Shown here: positions 55,851 through 64,000 of the stretch, piece by piece | Layout of the letters: every line of letters starts with the position of its first letter | Numbering within the stretch: position 1 is the first letter of the stretch | From: Bifidobacterium apousia | GTDB taxonomy: Bacteria; Actinomycetota; Actinomycetes; Actinomycetales; Bifidobacteriaceae | DNA: 64,000 bases | Direction of reading: 5' to 3' | Assembly: GCF_007559275.1 (NCBI RefSeq) | Contig: NZ_VMHK01000006.1 | Location: 1-64,000, forward strand | Translations under genes and position numbers: made by a program | Notes under the pieces: model-generated | The model's input: only the letters and a program-made list of their open reading frames with translations | Databases searched by the model: none | What the model was told of the DNA's origin: nothing

Positions 55851-57773
55851 ATGAATATTGAGGGCGGTTATCAAAAGCTTAAAAGTTTAGTTGATTCCGA
55901 TATTCCTTTGTGTAGTCGAGCTCTCCTGCTTACTGAGAATATACTTAAAAAAGGGTTAGTAACAGAAGAAACTAACAATGCTATAATCTCACTTTCTACA
56001 GTAAAAGTTAAACTTAATAATTCTGAAAAAAAGATTTTGTCTACTCTGAAAGAGAATCTAGAATTTTCAAGTCAATATTTGCAAAGTCTTGCCTCAGGTA
56101 TACAAAAAGAAGAATTCAACAAACCCTATATAAAGCATAGCGTCGGCAGAATACAGAACCTCAAAAGTATATTGGAACAGTATTTAGAATTTGGAAAGAT
56201 CTCTGACAAAGAAAGCACTTTTAAATCAGATTTGCTGCAAGTTGCGGATTATCTTATGCATTCTTTGAATCCAAATCTCGACGATCTTTTTGAGCATTTC
56301 AAATATGGCAATAAAAATTATATCATTTTTGGAAAAAACGGAGCCGGTAAAACTTCACTTCTGCGGAAAATCACAACAGATGTTATAACAGAGAATATTG
56401 TTATTATTCCAGCAAATAGAACAGTGAATGTAAGTGATAGCTACTCTTTTAGCAGGGTATTTTCATATACATTCAATCAGAAATTAGCTGATAAGGACTC
56501 CATTCGTTATTTGGTTGATGACATGGAGTCAGAAGAGAACAAAGAATATAGACAACATGATCGCGAGTCAGAAAATATTTATACTAAATTCAAAACTATA
56601 TTTAATCAACTTGGATTGGAACGAGATGTCGATATAGAAAAAAAGGAAATAAGATTATGTTTGCCTACTAAATTAGGTGCAGACGAAAAATATCCCTTGT
56701 CTCAAGCTAGTGATGGCGAACGCACTGTTATTTATATGATTTTAGCGGTTCTCCTATCGCCTCAGCATGCTTATATATTCATAGACGAACCCGAGAATCA
56801 TCTTAATGGGTCTCTGATGCGTAAGTTGTTTGACTTGCTAGAAACAGTACGTTCAGATGCTAGATTCATATATCTAACCCACAAAACGGATTTCATTGAA
56901 TCGCGTACTAATTTTCAGCTTATATATTTGGAAAAAACGGATCAGCCCGATAATTGGAAATTCAAGGATATCTCTGATTATAAAGACATTAGTCTTAGTG
57001 TAATTCTTGATATTGAGGGTTCTTTAGACAACATTATTTTCTGTGAGGGCACTGCTTTATCTATAGATGGCAAAATATTAAATGCTTTATATCCTGATTA
57101 TACCGTTCGATCTTCAGGTTCTTGTGTTGATGTTAAACGAAATACTGAAGCAATCAATTTACAATCCTCTCTATTTCGTCGACACGCTATCGGCATCGTT
57201 GATGGAGATTTCCAAACTGAAGAAGAAAAAGATAGTTTAAGAGGAAGGCGAGTTCAGACTTTAGATTATAATGAGTGGGAATCGTTGCTTCTTGATGAGG
57301 ATATTCTGTCGACAATTAATAAACGGATGGGTTTAGCTGATATAACGAGTGTGAAGGAAACTATAATTGATTTTATACGTGATAACCAAATTAATATACT
57401 TAATGATTATTTAACTAAACGCTATTCGGCAATTATTAGTAAAAACAGAATCACAATTGATCGAGCTAATAACATTGAGGCAAAGATTGACGCAATCAAT
57501 GCTAAGAATAAAGATATGATAATTGACAATTTTAATCATTTTTCATCGCTTTTAAAGGAGCTTATCGCTAACAATGAATACTCTAGCTTAATTAAGCTAG
57601 TCCCTGGGAAGCAGCTATTAGCAACGGCAGCACGTGCATTGCGCTATCGAGAGAAACAGGACTATATAAGTGCTGTATTGAATGAGATTCATGATAATTC
57701 CTCTTTTAAGAATAAGTTATTAAAAAAAATTGCTTTGGAGGAATTCTACAGTAATTGCTTTCCTTGTAATTAG
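55851..57773 (+). CDS. AAA ATPase with C-terminal TOPRIM-like (DUF4435-type) domain
   Basis: The 640-residue protein has a helical N-terminal region of about 120 residues. An ABC/AAA15-type ATPase domain then shows Walker A GKNGAGKTS (161-169), signature-like SDGER (from residue 287), and Walker B FIDEPENHL with D312 and E313. A C-terminal domain carries TOPRIM-like acidic residues: E399 in IIFCEGT, and D451 and D453 in GIVDGDF. The architecture is that of OLD-like or DUF4435 ATPases, many of which are phage-defence nucleases. Codon use is strongly AT-biased, unlike the core genome, so it is recently acquired. No partner gene is intact nearby. GAGGCGAGG gives a good ribosome site. Confidence 0.85.
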   Translation: MNIEGGYQKLKSLVDSDIPLCSRALLLTENILKKGLVTEETNNAIISLSTVKVKLNNSEKKILSTLKENLEFSSQYLQSLASGIQKEEFNKPYIKHSVGRIQNLKSILEQYLEFGKISDKESTFKSDLLQVADYLMHSLNPNLDDLFEHFKYGNKNYIIFGKNGAGKTSLLRKITTDVITENIVIIPANRTVNVSDSYSFSRVFSYTFNQKLADKDSIRYLVDDMESEENKEYRQHDRESENIYTKFKTIFNQLGLERDVDIEKKEIRLCLPTKLGADEKYPLSQASDGERTVIYMILAVLLSPQHAYIFIDEPENHLNGSLMRKLFDLLETVRSDARFIYLTHKTDFIESRTNFQLIYLEKTDQPDNWKFKDISDYKDISLSVILDIEGSLDNIIFCEGTALSIDGKILNALYPDYTVRSSGSCVDVKRNTEAINLQSSLFRRHAIGIVDGDFQTEEEKDSLRGRRVQTLDYNEWESLLLDEDILSTINKRMGLADITSVKETIIDFIRDNQINILNDYLTKRYSAIISKNRITIDRANNIEAKIDAINAKNKDMIIDNFNHFSSLLKELIANNEYSSLIKLVPGKQLLATAARALRYREKQDYISAVLNEIHDNSSFKNKLLKKIALEEFYSNCFPCN

Positions 57774-58587
57774 CTAGACAAACTATCACTCCAAAACTTG
57801 GGGAATGTTGAAATCCTTTAGCTATCGAGATCAATCAGTCAAATTAGAAGAAAAAGCAGGCAAGGCAAATTATTAAGGGAAAAGGTCAGAACGCGGAAAG
57901 TGAAATAGGCGGTGGTCGAACCAGTTCCAAGTTTGTTAACAAAATAATCAAGTTATCTGACTACTTCAGAAGGGTATAAATAATAAATGGCTCCATAGAT
58001 CACCCATCGTATTATGGAAGCCATGTTTTCAAAAGTAGAGGAGACTGTCGGCGAGTTTATGGGTGCAAAATAATATCTAAATTTTTAATTTTGTCAGCGG
58101 TAGCATAGGTAAGTCACTTTATACACGAGAAGAGATTTGGGTAGAAATAGATAACCAATGGTTAAATTAAATAAGTCCTATAAGGCGGAAGGGTAGTGCA
58201 AGCAAGTAGTTGGAATGGCTTGTTCATGGAAATCACAGACCACCGTCTCGTTCTCCGTTATCCAATGATTGATCTTTAGAAGCTGGCTATGTTTTTTTTC
58301 GGGCAATCAGTTAAGGCAAACGAACCTTACAAATGTAAAAGACAAGACAAGGACCAGGAGCATTGCTATTAGAACGCACACGGGCGTGAAGTTCTACTCT
58401 TCGGCTGTTAGCAGACTAAAACGTAAGACACCAACCTCAACAATGGTAAGAGAAATGCTCAACAGCACTGCCTTCGATGGTAGGTGAAAAGGCCTATTTA
58501 AAACGTATCTGTGTTGCGGGAAGAAGATCTGTTAAAGCGTGCTTATTAATTCGACGATCTTTATTTTTGCTTGTTCGACAAAGTAAA
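57774..58587. other. AT-rich decayed region
   Basis: No intact gene is seen. Around 58200-58450 the minus strand encodes a degenerate membrane-protein end (VCVLIAMLLVLVLSFTF near 58390-58330) with a stop just before it. This segment is clearly related to 61740-62040. The rest shows nothing recognisable. Confidence 0.5.
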
Positions 58588-58764
58588 TCACCATTGAAAG
58601 TGATAATATGAAAAGACTGAAAATATTAAGGCTCTAATCCATACATGATCTAATTTCGACGAATCGAATTGAGTGAAAAGGCTCGGTTGCTTGTCAATGT
58701 AGTAGCCAGCCTGAACTTGTATGACGGCTGAAATCATTAAGCCCAAGACGTTTATGAAATTCAT
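58588..58764 (-). CDS. Possible small hypothetical protein or fragment
   Basis: A 58-codon frame starts at ATG 58764 and reads NFINVLGLMISAVIQVQAGY with a hydrophobic first helix. It ends at TGA 58588, and the next frame continues open for 20 codons (VIYFVEQAKIKIVELISTL), hinting at a frameshift. No family is recognised. The context is decayed sequence, so it may be a fragment of a membrane protein. Confidence 0.25.
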   Translation of the reverse strand: MNFINVLGLMISAVIQVQAGYYIDKQPSLFTQFDSSKLDHVWIRALIFSVFSYYHFQW

Positions 58765-59628
58765 TATTCTTCCAACGTCTAGTAGTGTTTAAATTTTACG
58801 GTGTTTAGCTGGCTTACAAGTGTAGTCTGCATACGACCATCACCAGCACAGGGGGCTTATGCAATCGTGTCTCTTCCTCGCGTCTTAAGGGATCCGCTGG
58901 CGTAGCGAACACAACGCTCTCCCTTAGACCACGGGATCGGCTTTTGCCACTCTAGAATCATGTCCATATCCTCACAAGCAGGAACGAGTAATTTCGTTCC
59001 TTCAAGCTTTCAACTTTGTTGTAGGCACAGACCGATATGGAGAACAATCCATGATTACTCCCATATCGGGCACTATCTGAGTAATCTCGTTTGAGATCGA
59101 TATGTTAAGGCCTAGAATGTGGCAGTCTTCAATCTGTGAATCACCTTTTCGTCAATGTCAGTGTTAGCTGCCTTTTATAGAACCCTTGCGCTGCATCCTT
59201 TCCTTGCAGGATATATGCATGTGTGTCTTAATTTTGCTTCAATGATTCACTGCTAATACTGATTGTTGTTCGTATGCAAAGTCTAATTAAATCATGCAGA
59301 CTTATAGAACCAAAATACGCTAAGTCCCCAGTTTACCTATAATGACCCTGTCAGCGTATTCTGGGATTCTTTTTTATAAAAAACACTAAATTAGCCTATA
59401 CAAGCGTCCCTGTGACTAAGCTGATTGACATTTTCCGTACTAAAGCTATTTTGTACGAGACTTTTGGCGTTAAACAAAAAGTTAATTGATCACCAATAAA
59501 ATCGCTTACGTAAGAATATACTTCTGTGACTTTCGAAAGGCTGTGTAAAAGGTTTGAAGTATTTCATGTCATGCTTGACGACGCCAGATCAAAAGATGAC
59601 GATATTTCGCATGCACAATATCTTTCCT
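58765..59628. other. AT-rich region with no intact gene
   Basis: A GC-richer patch at 58870-58960 has a 34-codon minus-strand frame (EWQKPIPWSKGERC) that looks like a leftover coding piece. Two stem-loops are visible: GGAACGA/TCGTTCC at 58981-59000 and CCGATATGG/CCATATCGG at 59032-59070. Nothing else could be identified. Confidence 0.45.
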
Positions 59629-60426
59629 TCAAGATGTAATCCGAGCGTTCAAATTACGAAGCCAATCGGTAAAAATATCCTTTATTATTGCTGGTCTATC
59701 AAGGTGGAAAGCACGTCCTACTTTTGATATACACACAAACCCCGCTTCTTGCAGAGTGCGATAAAGAGAGAAAGCGTCTTGAAACCCAATCATATTGCCG
59801 TTTTGACCTGCAACGATTGTTGCTGAACTCTTGTAGGATTTAAATAATCTAAGGGCTCTTTTGCAAATCTAGTATTCACTGATACCGGACTACTTCGTTA
59901 CCAATGTTAGATTTCAACCTAGGTAGTATGTACTTTTTAAATAGGTTGAAGTTATCCTGACTCTCCAATACTGCAGTAGCTCTGTATGCAAAGAGTTCAC
60001 TCTGGTATCTAAATCGGACATATGATAAACGGTTCTCTTGGGCAAAGTTCGTTTAGCTGTCTTCACCTCAGTTTCCGGTGCAATGTAAAAAGACTGATTC
60101 TATTTGATCAGAAATTGTTCAATTAATGCTGTAACCAGGAAAGTACCAAATGAATAGTCTACAATTGCAAATTTGAGGCCACTGGATTCTTCTTCAACAT
60201 ACTGAATTAAAAACTGAAGAACATCTTAGGCAAAGTTTATTACTCCAGCATCGCGGCTCGGCCCCATGCCAACCAAATCCATATAGTAGCTTTGCCATTT
60301 ATTGGTTTCATTGGCATATGATTCACACGGAATTAAGGAGTCGTGGCCTAAATGAAACCCATGAAGCGAAATAGTGGGAAAGCCTTTACTAATTTTATTG
60401 ATATATATATGTATTTTCAATACCTA
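59629..60426 (-). pseudogene. Decayed alpha/beta hydrolase
   Basis: Reading one minus-strand frame from about 60426 gives alpha/beta hydrolase features in order: SLHGFHLGHDSLIP, SYYMDLVGMGPSRDAG, a nucleophile-elbow-like VDYSFGTFLVTALIEQF, and the C-terminal TIVAGQNG and GRAFHLDRPAII with the expected His. The frame is interrupted by at least four stops, including TAA near 60227. Composition is AT-rich. It cannot make a full protein. Confidence 0.65.
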
Positions 60427-60533
60427 TGGTTGACTATCGTTTATCTTTCCTATAAGTGGGACAATCTAGTGCATAAGTCAGTAATCTACTATATAAGTTC
60501 CTCACTACAAATATTCTTAGATTTTACGGATTA

Positions 60534-61277
60534 TTATAAATATGATTGTACTAGCGTTTTTCTAGTAGTCGAGAACTTATCCGGCGGCAGGTCTCTCAGC
60601 CCATCCTCGGGAACAGTTTTCTCGTCCGTAGTATCGATCCTCTTTTCCTTAGGGAAGATCCTCTCATCGAATATTTGCTTTGAATACGTGAAGATAAGCA
60701 CTGTCAAGCATCCAGTAATCAGCCACCACAAAGCTTTATGGCCGACTGGAATTTCCGCAAGCTTCTTCAATGGTCTGACCATACAGATCATCAGGCAAGC
60801 AGGAACTGTGAAAATGAATCCTAACCCTGCATAAAAGCTGGTCCTAATAAACCAGTAAATATCTCCTTTAGTTAGCAAACTCCGAGTCGCAAGAACTGCA
60901 ACTACAACTTCAATAGCAACAATAAGACCCGAAATCCAAATAAAATCATCGAAAAAAGATAAAACTGTTCCGAAAATCTCAGAGTTTTCTTGTGCGAGTT
61001 TGTCAGTCTTAAGGATATCCCTCATTTCTTTGTCATACTGAGAAAGAATACTAAAGAAGAATATCAGAAAAAACAAATACAAGAAATGAAAGATATCCTC
61101 CAAAATCCAAGGAAAGGGAGGGCGAGGTGGATTTTTTGCTTTCACCAGCATAAGAACCTGGATAGCAAGAGGTATCAATGCCAAACTCGAAACACGTAAT
61201 GCTATTTCTATCAATACCAACTCCATTCTAAATCTAGTATGAAGGAAATAGTCCGCAGAAACAGGCAGAAAAGACAT
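60534..61277 (-). CDS. Hypothetical four-helix membrane protein
   Basis: The 247-residue protein has about four hydrophobic helices: ALRVSSLALIPLAIQVLML, FLYLFFLIFFFSIL, WISGLIVAIEVVVAVLA and LIFTYSKQ-adjacent segments. A charged C-terminal tail (PKEKRIDTTDEKTVPEDG) follows. I recognise no family. A shorter start at ATG 61226 (MELVLIEIALRV) is likely. It is one of the few long open frames in the AT-rich region, so it may be a live accessory gene. It overlaps the small ORF upstream by 44 bp if the long start is used. Confidence 0.55.
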   Translation of the reverse strand: MSFLPVSADYFLHTRFRMELVLIEIALRVSSLALIPLAIQVLMLVKAKNPPRPPFPWILEDIFHFLYLFFLIFFFSILSQYDKEMRDILKTDKLAQENSEIFGTVLSFFDDFIWISGLIVAIEVVVAVLATRSLLTKGDIYWFIRTSFYAGLGFIFTVPACLMICMVRPLKKLAEIPVGHKALWWLITGCLTVLIFTYSKQIFDERIFPKEKRIDTTDEKTVPEDGLRDLPPDKFSTTRKTLVQSYL

Positions 61278-61473
61278 AGCCTACAAAGAAGATGCGAAAT
61301 AATATGGTCTTGTAATTATCCTTAATCCGCCACATCCCCCCTCCCCCATAAAATCGCCGTCCAGTATCAACGGTAATAACCTTCAGCTTCTCAAAATCCA
61401 ATTTTTTTTGCTCCCTTCTAACATTTATCATACTAGCAAACTCCCATAAACCTTCAAGCATTATACAGACCAC
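61234..61473 (-). CDS. Small hypothetical protein upstream of the membrane protein
   Basis: The 79-codon frame (or 75 from ATG 61461) reads LEGLWEFASMINVRREQKKL and ends with one hydrophobic helix (TILFRIFFVGYVFSACFCGL). Its GGGG stretch is encoded by a C-rich tract on the plus strand (61336-61348: six Cs, T, five Cs), prone to slippage. It may be the start of a longer gene joined to the 60534 frame by a frameshift. No family is recognised. Confidence 0.35.
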   Translation of the reverse strand: MVCIMLEGLWEFASMINVRREQKKLDFEKLKVITVDTGRRFYGGGGMWRIKDNYKTILFRIFFVGYVFSACFCGLFPSY

Positions 61474-61477
61474 CGTG

Positions 61478-61889
61478 AAAAGAAAGTGGTGAGTGATGTC
61501 CTACCGATCTCTTTTGTTTAAAAGATCCATGGTTTTCAGTAGTTACTCGAGTGCATAACTTCCCTGCTTGGTGCTCTGCTCCTAAAGCCATCGCTGATAT
61601 TAGCCTTATGGTTACTATTGTCAGTGGCTATTATTTTTTGATTGATCTGGCTTAGGATAATAGCTTCGGTTCACTGTTTTAGCCTATTGGAGTTTGGCGA
61701 AAGGGAGAGTTTATGGGTCGAAATATGTCCTCGATGTTTGAATCGAATACGTCCGCGAGGTGGAAGGCCAGTGGAAGTCAACAATTGAAATGGCCTTTTC
61801 GATCGAAATGACCGTCTATCGAATTACTCCCAGTTTTTTTTTGATAGTTGTTCCTGAAACCAGCCATATTTCTTTCGTAGCTTTGCCAT
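61478..61889. other. AT-rich stretch without an intact gene
   Basis: No gene is called. From about 61690 the sequence is alignable by eye with 58030-58490, part of a diverged duplicated segment. Confidence 0.45.
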
Positions 61890-62360
61890 ACAGTTATCCA
61901 TGATGGACGAACCTCCCAAATGCATACAATAGGACAAGGATCAAGGGCATCGATAACAGAGCACACACCAGCATGAGCGACCATTGATCAGCTTCCATTA
62001 ACTGGCCAGCAGGCAATCGACCGACACCAGTCCAAGGAAAACACGGCATGAAAGTTGCTCGGACTTTCCGTGCTAGTGGCTCTCTATTGTACTTTTCTGC
62101 ATACTGATTGGTTCCGGGCAAGATTATGGATCTACCAGAATGACCCACCAAAGGCTCACGGCTACGGGAAAGAGTACTACAGCCACCATATCAGGGCCTT
62201 GATCAGCCACAGAGCGGTCTGTGACATGAAGCCAGACAGAATAATTCCCAGAAGAATGCTGCTCGCAAGGCTTGAAATCAAGGAGGCTGAGAGCACTGGC
62301 ATCGGACGAAAACCGAAACGAGCAGTACTAAGCGATCTGAGTCGGCAATCGGCTGCTGCT
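61890..62360 (-). pseudogene. Decayed multi-helix transporter end (MFS-like)
   Basis: Minus-strand frames give RFGFRPMPVLSASLISSL leading into hydrophobic LLGIILSGFMSQTALWLIKA, then LFPVAVSLWWVILVD in another frame, and finally QWSLMLVCALLSMPLILVLL before a stop near 61894. Several frameshifts and stops separate the pieces. The RxGxRP-type loop followed by paired helices suits a major facilitator, but the family call is weak. A second, more degraded copy of its end lies at 58330-58450. Confidence 0.4.
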
Positions 62361-62764
62361 TTTCAGAAGCCAGGAGACTAGGCATTCGTTGGGGAATCAT
62401 TCATAGGCATTTGCAAAACGATTGAGCGATCCAGCCGAACCTCAGAAGTCTTTGGAACGTGATTACATTTTGATTGCAATAAACCGATAGGTCGCAGATC
62501 CAATCACAGCTCAGGTCTAAAACACTGAGATTGTTTTGAAAATTGACGGGGTAACAATTCAGGCGGCTTTGGCTGTGTGCATGGTGTTTGGACGGTCCAC
62601 CCCCTGATTCGGTTAGAACAGCACTGCTACCAAATTGTTCAAGGCGGAAAGTTCCAACTGGCCGAATGCCAGGTCGAGAGTTGGAGTTTCCTGCCCAATA
62701 CATGGATAGCTTGTATTCTGCAATAGACAGGATCTCGAATGAATATCGGTGAGCGGATTGAACG
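62361..62764. other. Intergenic stretch with no identifiable gene
   Basis: Composition rises back toward the chromosomal average. A 100-codon minus-strand open frame (62401-62703) has no hydrophobic pattern, no ribosome site and an unlikely composition, so it is not called. Confidence 0.5.
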
Positions 62765-63997
62765 CTATCTGATTAAGCTTTTTAACCTACGGCTCAATAA
62801 TTGGATGAGCGCACCGGCTGCGGGCAAAACAACTCCTACGAGGGCAACTCCGGTCCATCCCCAAATTGACAGGATTGGCGTCACTAAGGATGAGTCTATA
62901 GCACCAGTCGCGAAGTAGAGAGTGAGATACACGCTGCTGTAATTGTCGGACTGGGGTGGATCGATGGATACTACAGCAACCTGGTCGGCTGTTTGGGAAC
63001 CGAAGCAACTGGCATCAAAGACTGCGAGACCTGTTACGCAAAGAACGGGATTGCCGATATCAATGAGCAGGATGGCCGCGCCGATTGCAGCTGCGATCAG
63101 ACAACCGATGACGACGACATGAGGACCGGGACGGTTGGTCAGGCTTCCGGCCCATCTGGTCATGAGCAACTCCAGGACCCCAGCGAGGCTATAGAGTCCA
63201 ATCTACGTAGGATTCAGACTGTAGTGGGTTTGGAGAGCGCTATTGAAAGGCCGAGTCAAACGAGATTGAAAGCAGAAACCCAGAGCATGCCGGTTGCGGA
63301 TGCCAGTCGAAGTGCTGGAGAGATGCGCAGCAATCGAGGAAGCGCTCGCAGAGTGGCAAAGTAGGAACCTTTGTTGCCGGTTTGTTCCTGATGCCTAGGC
63401 AATACGATTGCGCAAAGCATGCCTGTCGCTACGAGCAGGGTTGCGAAGCAGGCGAGCATGCCGCGCCAGCCAAGCAAACTTGTCAGGGCTCCTCCTACAA
63501 AACGGCTGAGAAGAATGCCAGCCGAATTTCCTGCGTGAACGATTCCTACTCGGTTGCCACGAACCTCGAGCGGTATGAATCGCCCGACGACGGAGACTGC
63601 TTCTGCAGCGACTGTGGAAGCTACCCCAACAAGTCCGAATACGCCTATCAGTACTCCTGCAGTGGGAGCGCTGGCTGCGGCGGCTGGCACGATGGCAAGT
63701 CCAGTCGGTTGAATGGGAACTAATCGACCTGACGAAAAGCGATCAGCTAACGGAACCAGTAGTACCAGTACGATAAGATACCCGGCCATCACAGCAGTGA
63801 TAATCTGTCCTGTCACAAATGCTGAAACGTCGAAGTCAGCGGCGATGCTGCCAAGTGTCGGTTGTACAGCATATTGTGTCGCTAGCGACGTGCCAGAAGC
63901 CAACGTAAGTGCTGTTGTCGCCAGCACAGTGGTGATTGCACGGTTTCCGTGGTTCGATGTATCTTGCTGCTTTTTCTTCCGACGACGGATCAGTCAT
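62765..63997 (-). pseudogene. MFS transporter pseudogene
   Basis: The full span of 1233 bp matches a roughly 410-residue DHA1-type major facilitator. The N-terminal half contains ATQYAVQPTLGSIAADFDVS, PLADRFSSGR and the helix LVGGALTSLLGW-type (SRFVGGALTSLLGWRGML). At least four lesions break it: a frameshift in the A-run GAAGAAAAAG near 63975 separating ATG 63997 from the main frame; a TGA at 63258-63256 where a Trp is expected; a frameshift between 63256 and 63206; and a TAG at 63205-63203 where Gln is likely. The C-terminal half (LMTRWAGSLTNRPGPH onward) is otherwise intact. Confidence 0.8.
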
Positions 63998-64000
63998 ACA

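Noticed and set aside
58870-58960. Minus-strand sequence resembling a tRNA (CCGTGGTCTAAGGGAGAGCG)
   Set aside because: The D stem does not pair, there is no T arm, and the same bases read as a 34-codon protein fragment; it is more likely a coding remnant.
62055-62381. 108-codon plus-strand frame
   Set aside because: It is antisense to a recognisable decayed transporter and lacks any family features.
62401-62703. 100-codon open frame on the minus strand
   Set aside because: No hydrophobic or family pattern, poor composition and no ribosome site.
55148-64000. A third copy of the 39-bp repeat closing a second island
   Set aside because: I scanned by eye for the T-arm and acceptor sequence and did not see it; the right boundary of the AT-rich region is therefore unresolved.

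Overview
The window comes from a high-GC actinobacterium and reads as a Bifidobacterium chromosome. The support is synteny and gene content: RbpA, GarA/FtsR, Rv3235-like and PafBC-type genes, a eukaryotic-type UDP-glucose pyrophosphorylase, a TrpC-TrpB fusion, a GH51 arabinofuranosidase, and ATG/GTG starts behind strong GGAGG-type sites. Species cannot be fixed by eye.

From 1 to about 51.5 kb the sequence is a compact housekeeping core. Its blocks are: tRNA-Ala; a 2-hydroxyacid dehydrogenase, a DUF1287 protein, CorA and a solute-binding lipoprotein; leuS; a tightly overlapping competence/replication/t6A run (comEA-comEC-holA-tsaE-tsaB-rimI-tsaD) closed by tRNA-Asn; a frameshifted arabinofuranosidase; two acyl-CoA synthetases with icd, a GuaB3-type IMPDH relative and def; the translation block rpsB-tsf-pyrH-frr-cdsA-rlmN; a mixed histidine/tryptophan cluster (hisF-hisI-trpCB-trpA-lgt-rpe-hisE-hisG); the pgsA-DUF881-sbp-DUF881-garA-ftsR block; and, on the minus strand, HAD, rbpA, a Ski2-like helicase, a small TatA-like membrane protein, a fused PafBC regulator and the UDP-glucose pyrophosphorylase.

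At 51.4 kb the picture changes. A complete tRNA-Pro(GGG) is followed 3.67 kb later by an exact 39-bp copy of its 3' end, the footprint of a site-specific insertion. The segment between holds an Abi_2/HEPN abortive-infection protein, an alpha/beta hydrolase and gene remnants, but no integrase. Beyond the second repeat, about 55.15-62.7 kb is markedly AT-rich and mostly non-coding. It carries one long intact gene, an AAA ATPase with a C-terminal TOPRIM-like (DUF4435-type) domain resembling OLD-family defence proteins. Around it are decayed pieces: an alpha/beta hydrolase with several stops, membrane-transporter fragments present in two diverged copies, and two small membrane-protein ORFs. The window ends in an MFS transporter broken by at least four lesions. 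The best candidates for something new are the integrase-less tRNA-Pro module and the neighbouring solo ATPase-TOPRIM gene with an 18-bp perfect palindrome upstream.
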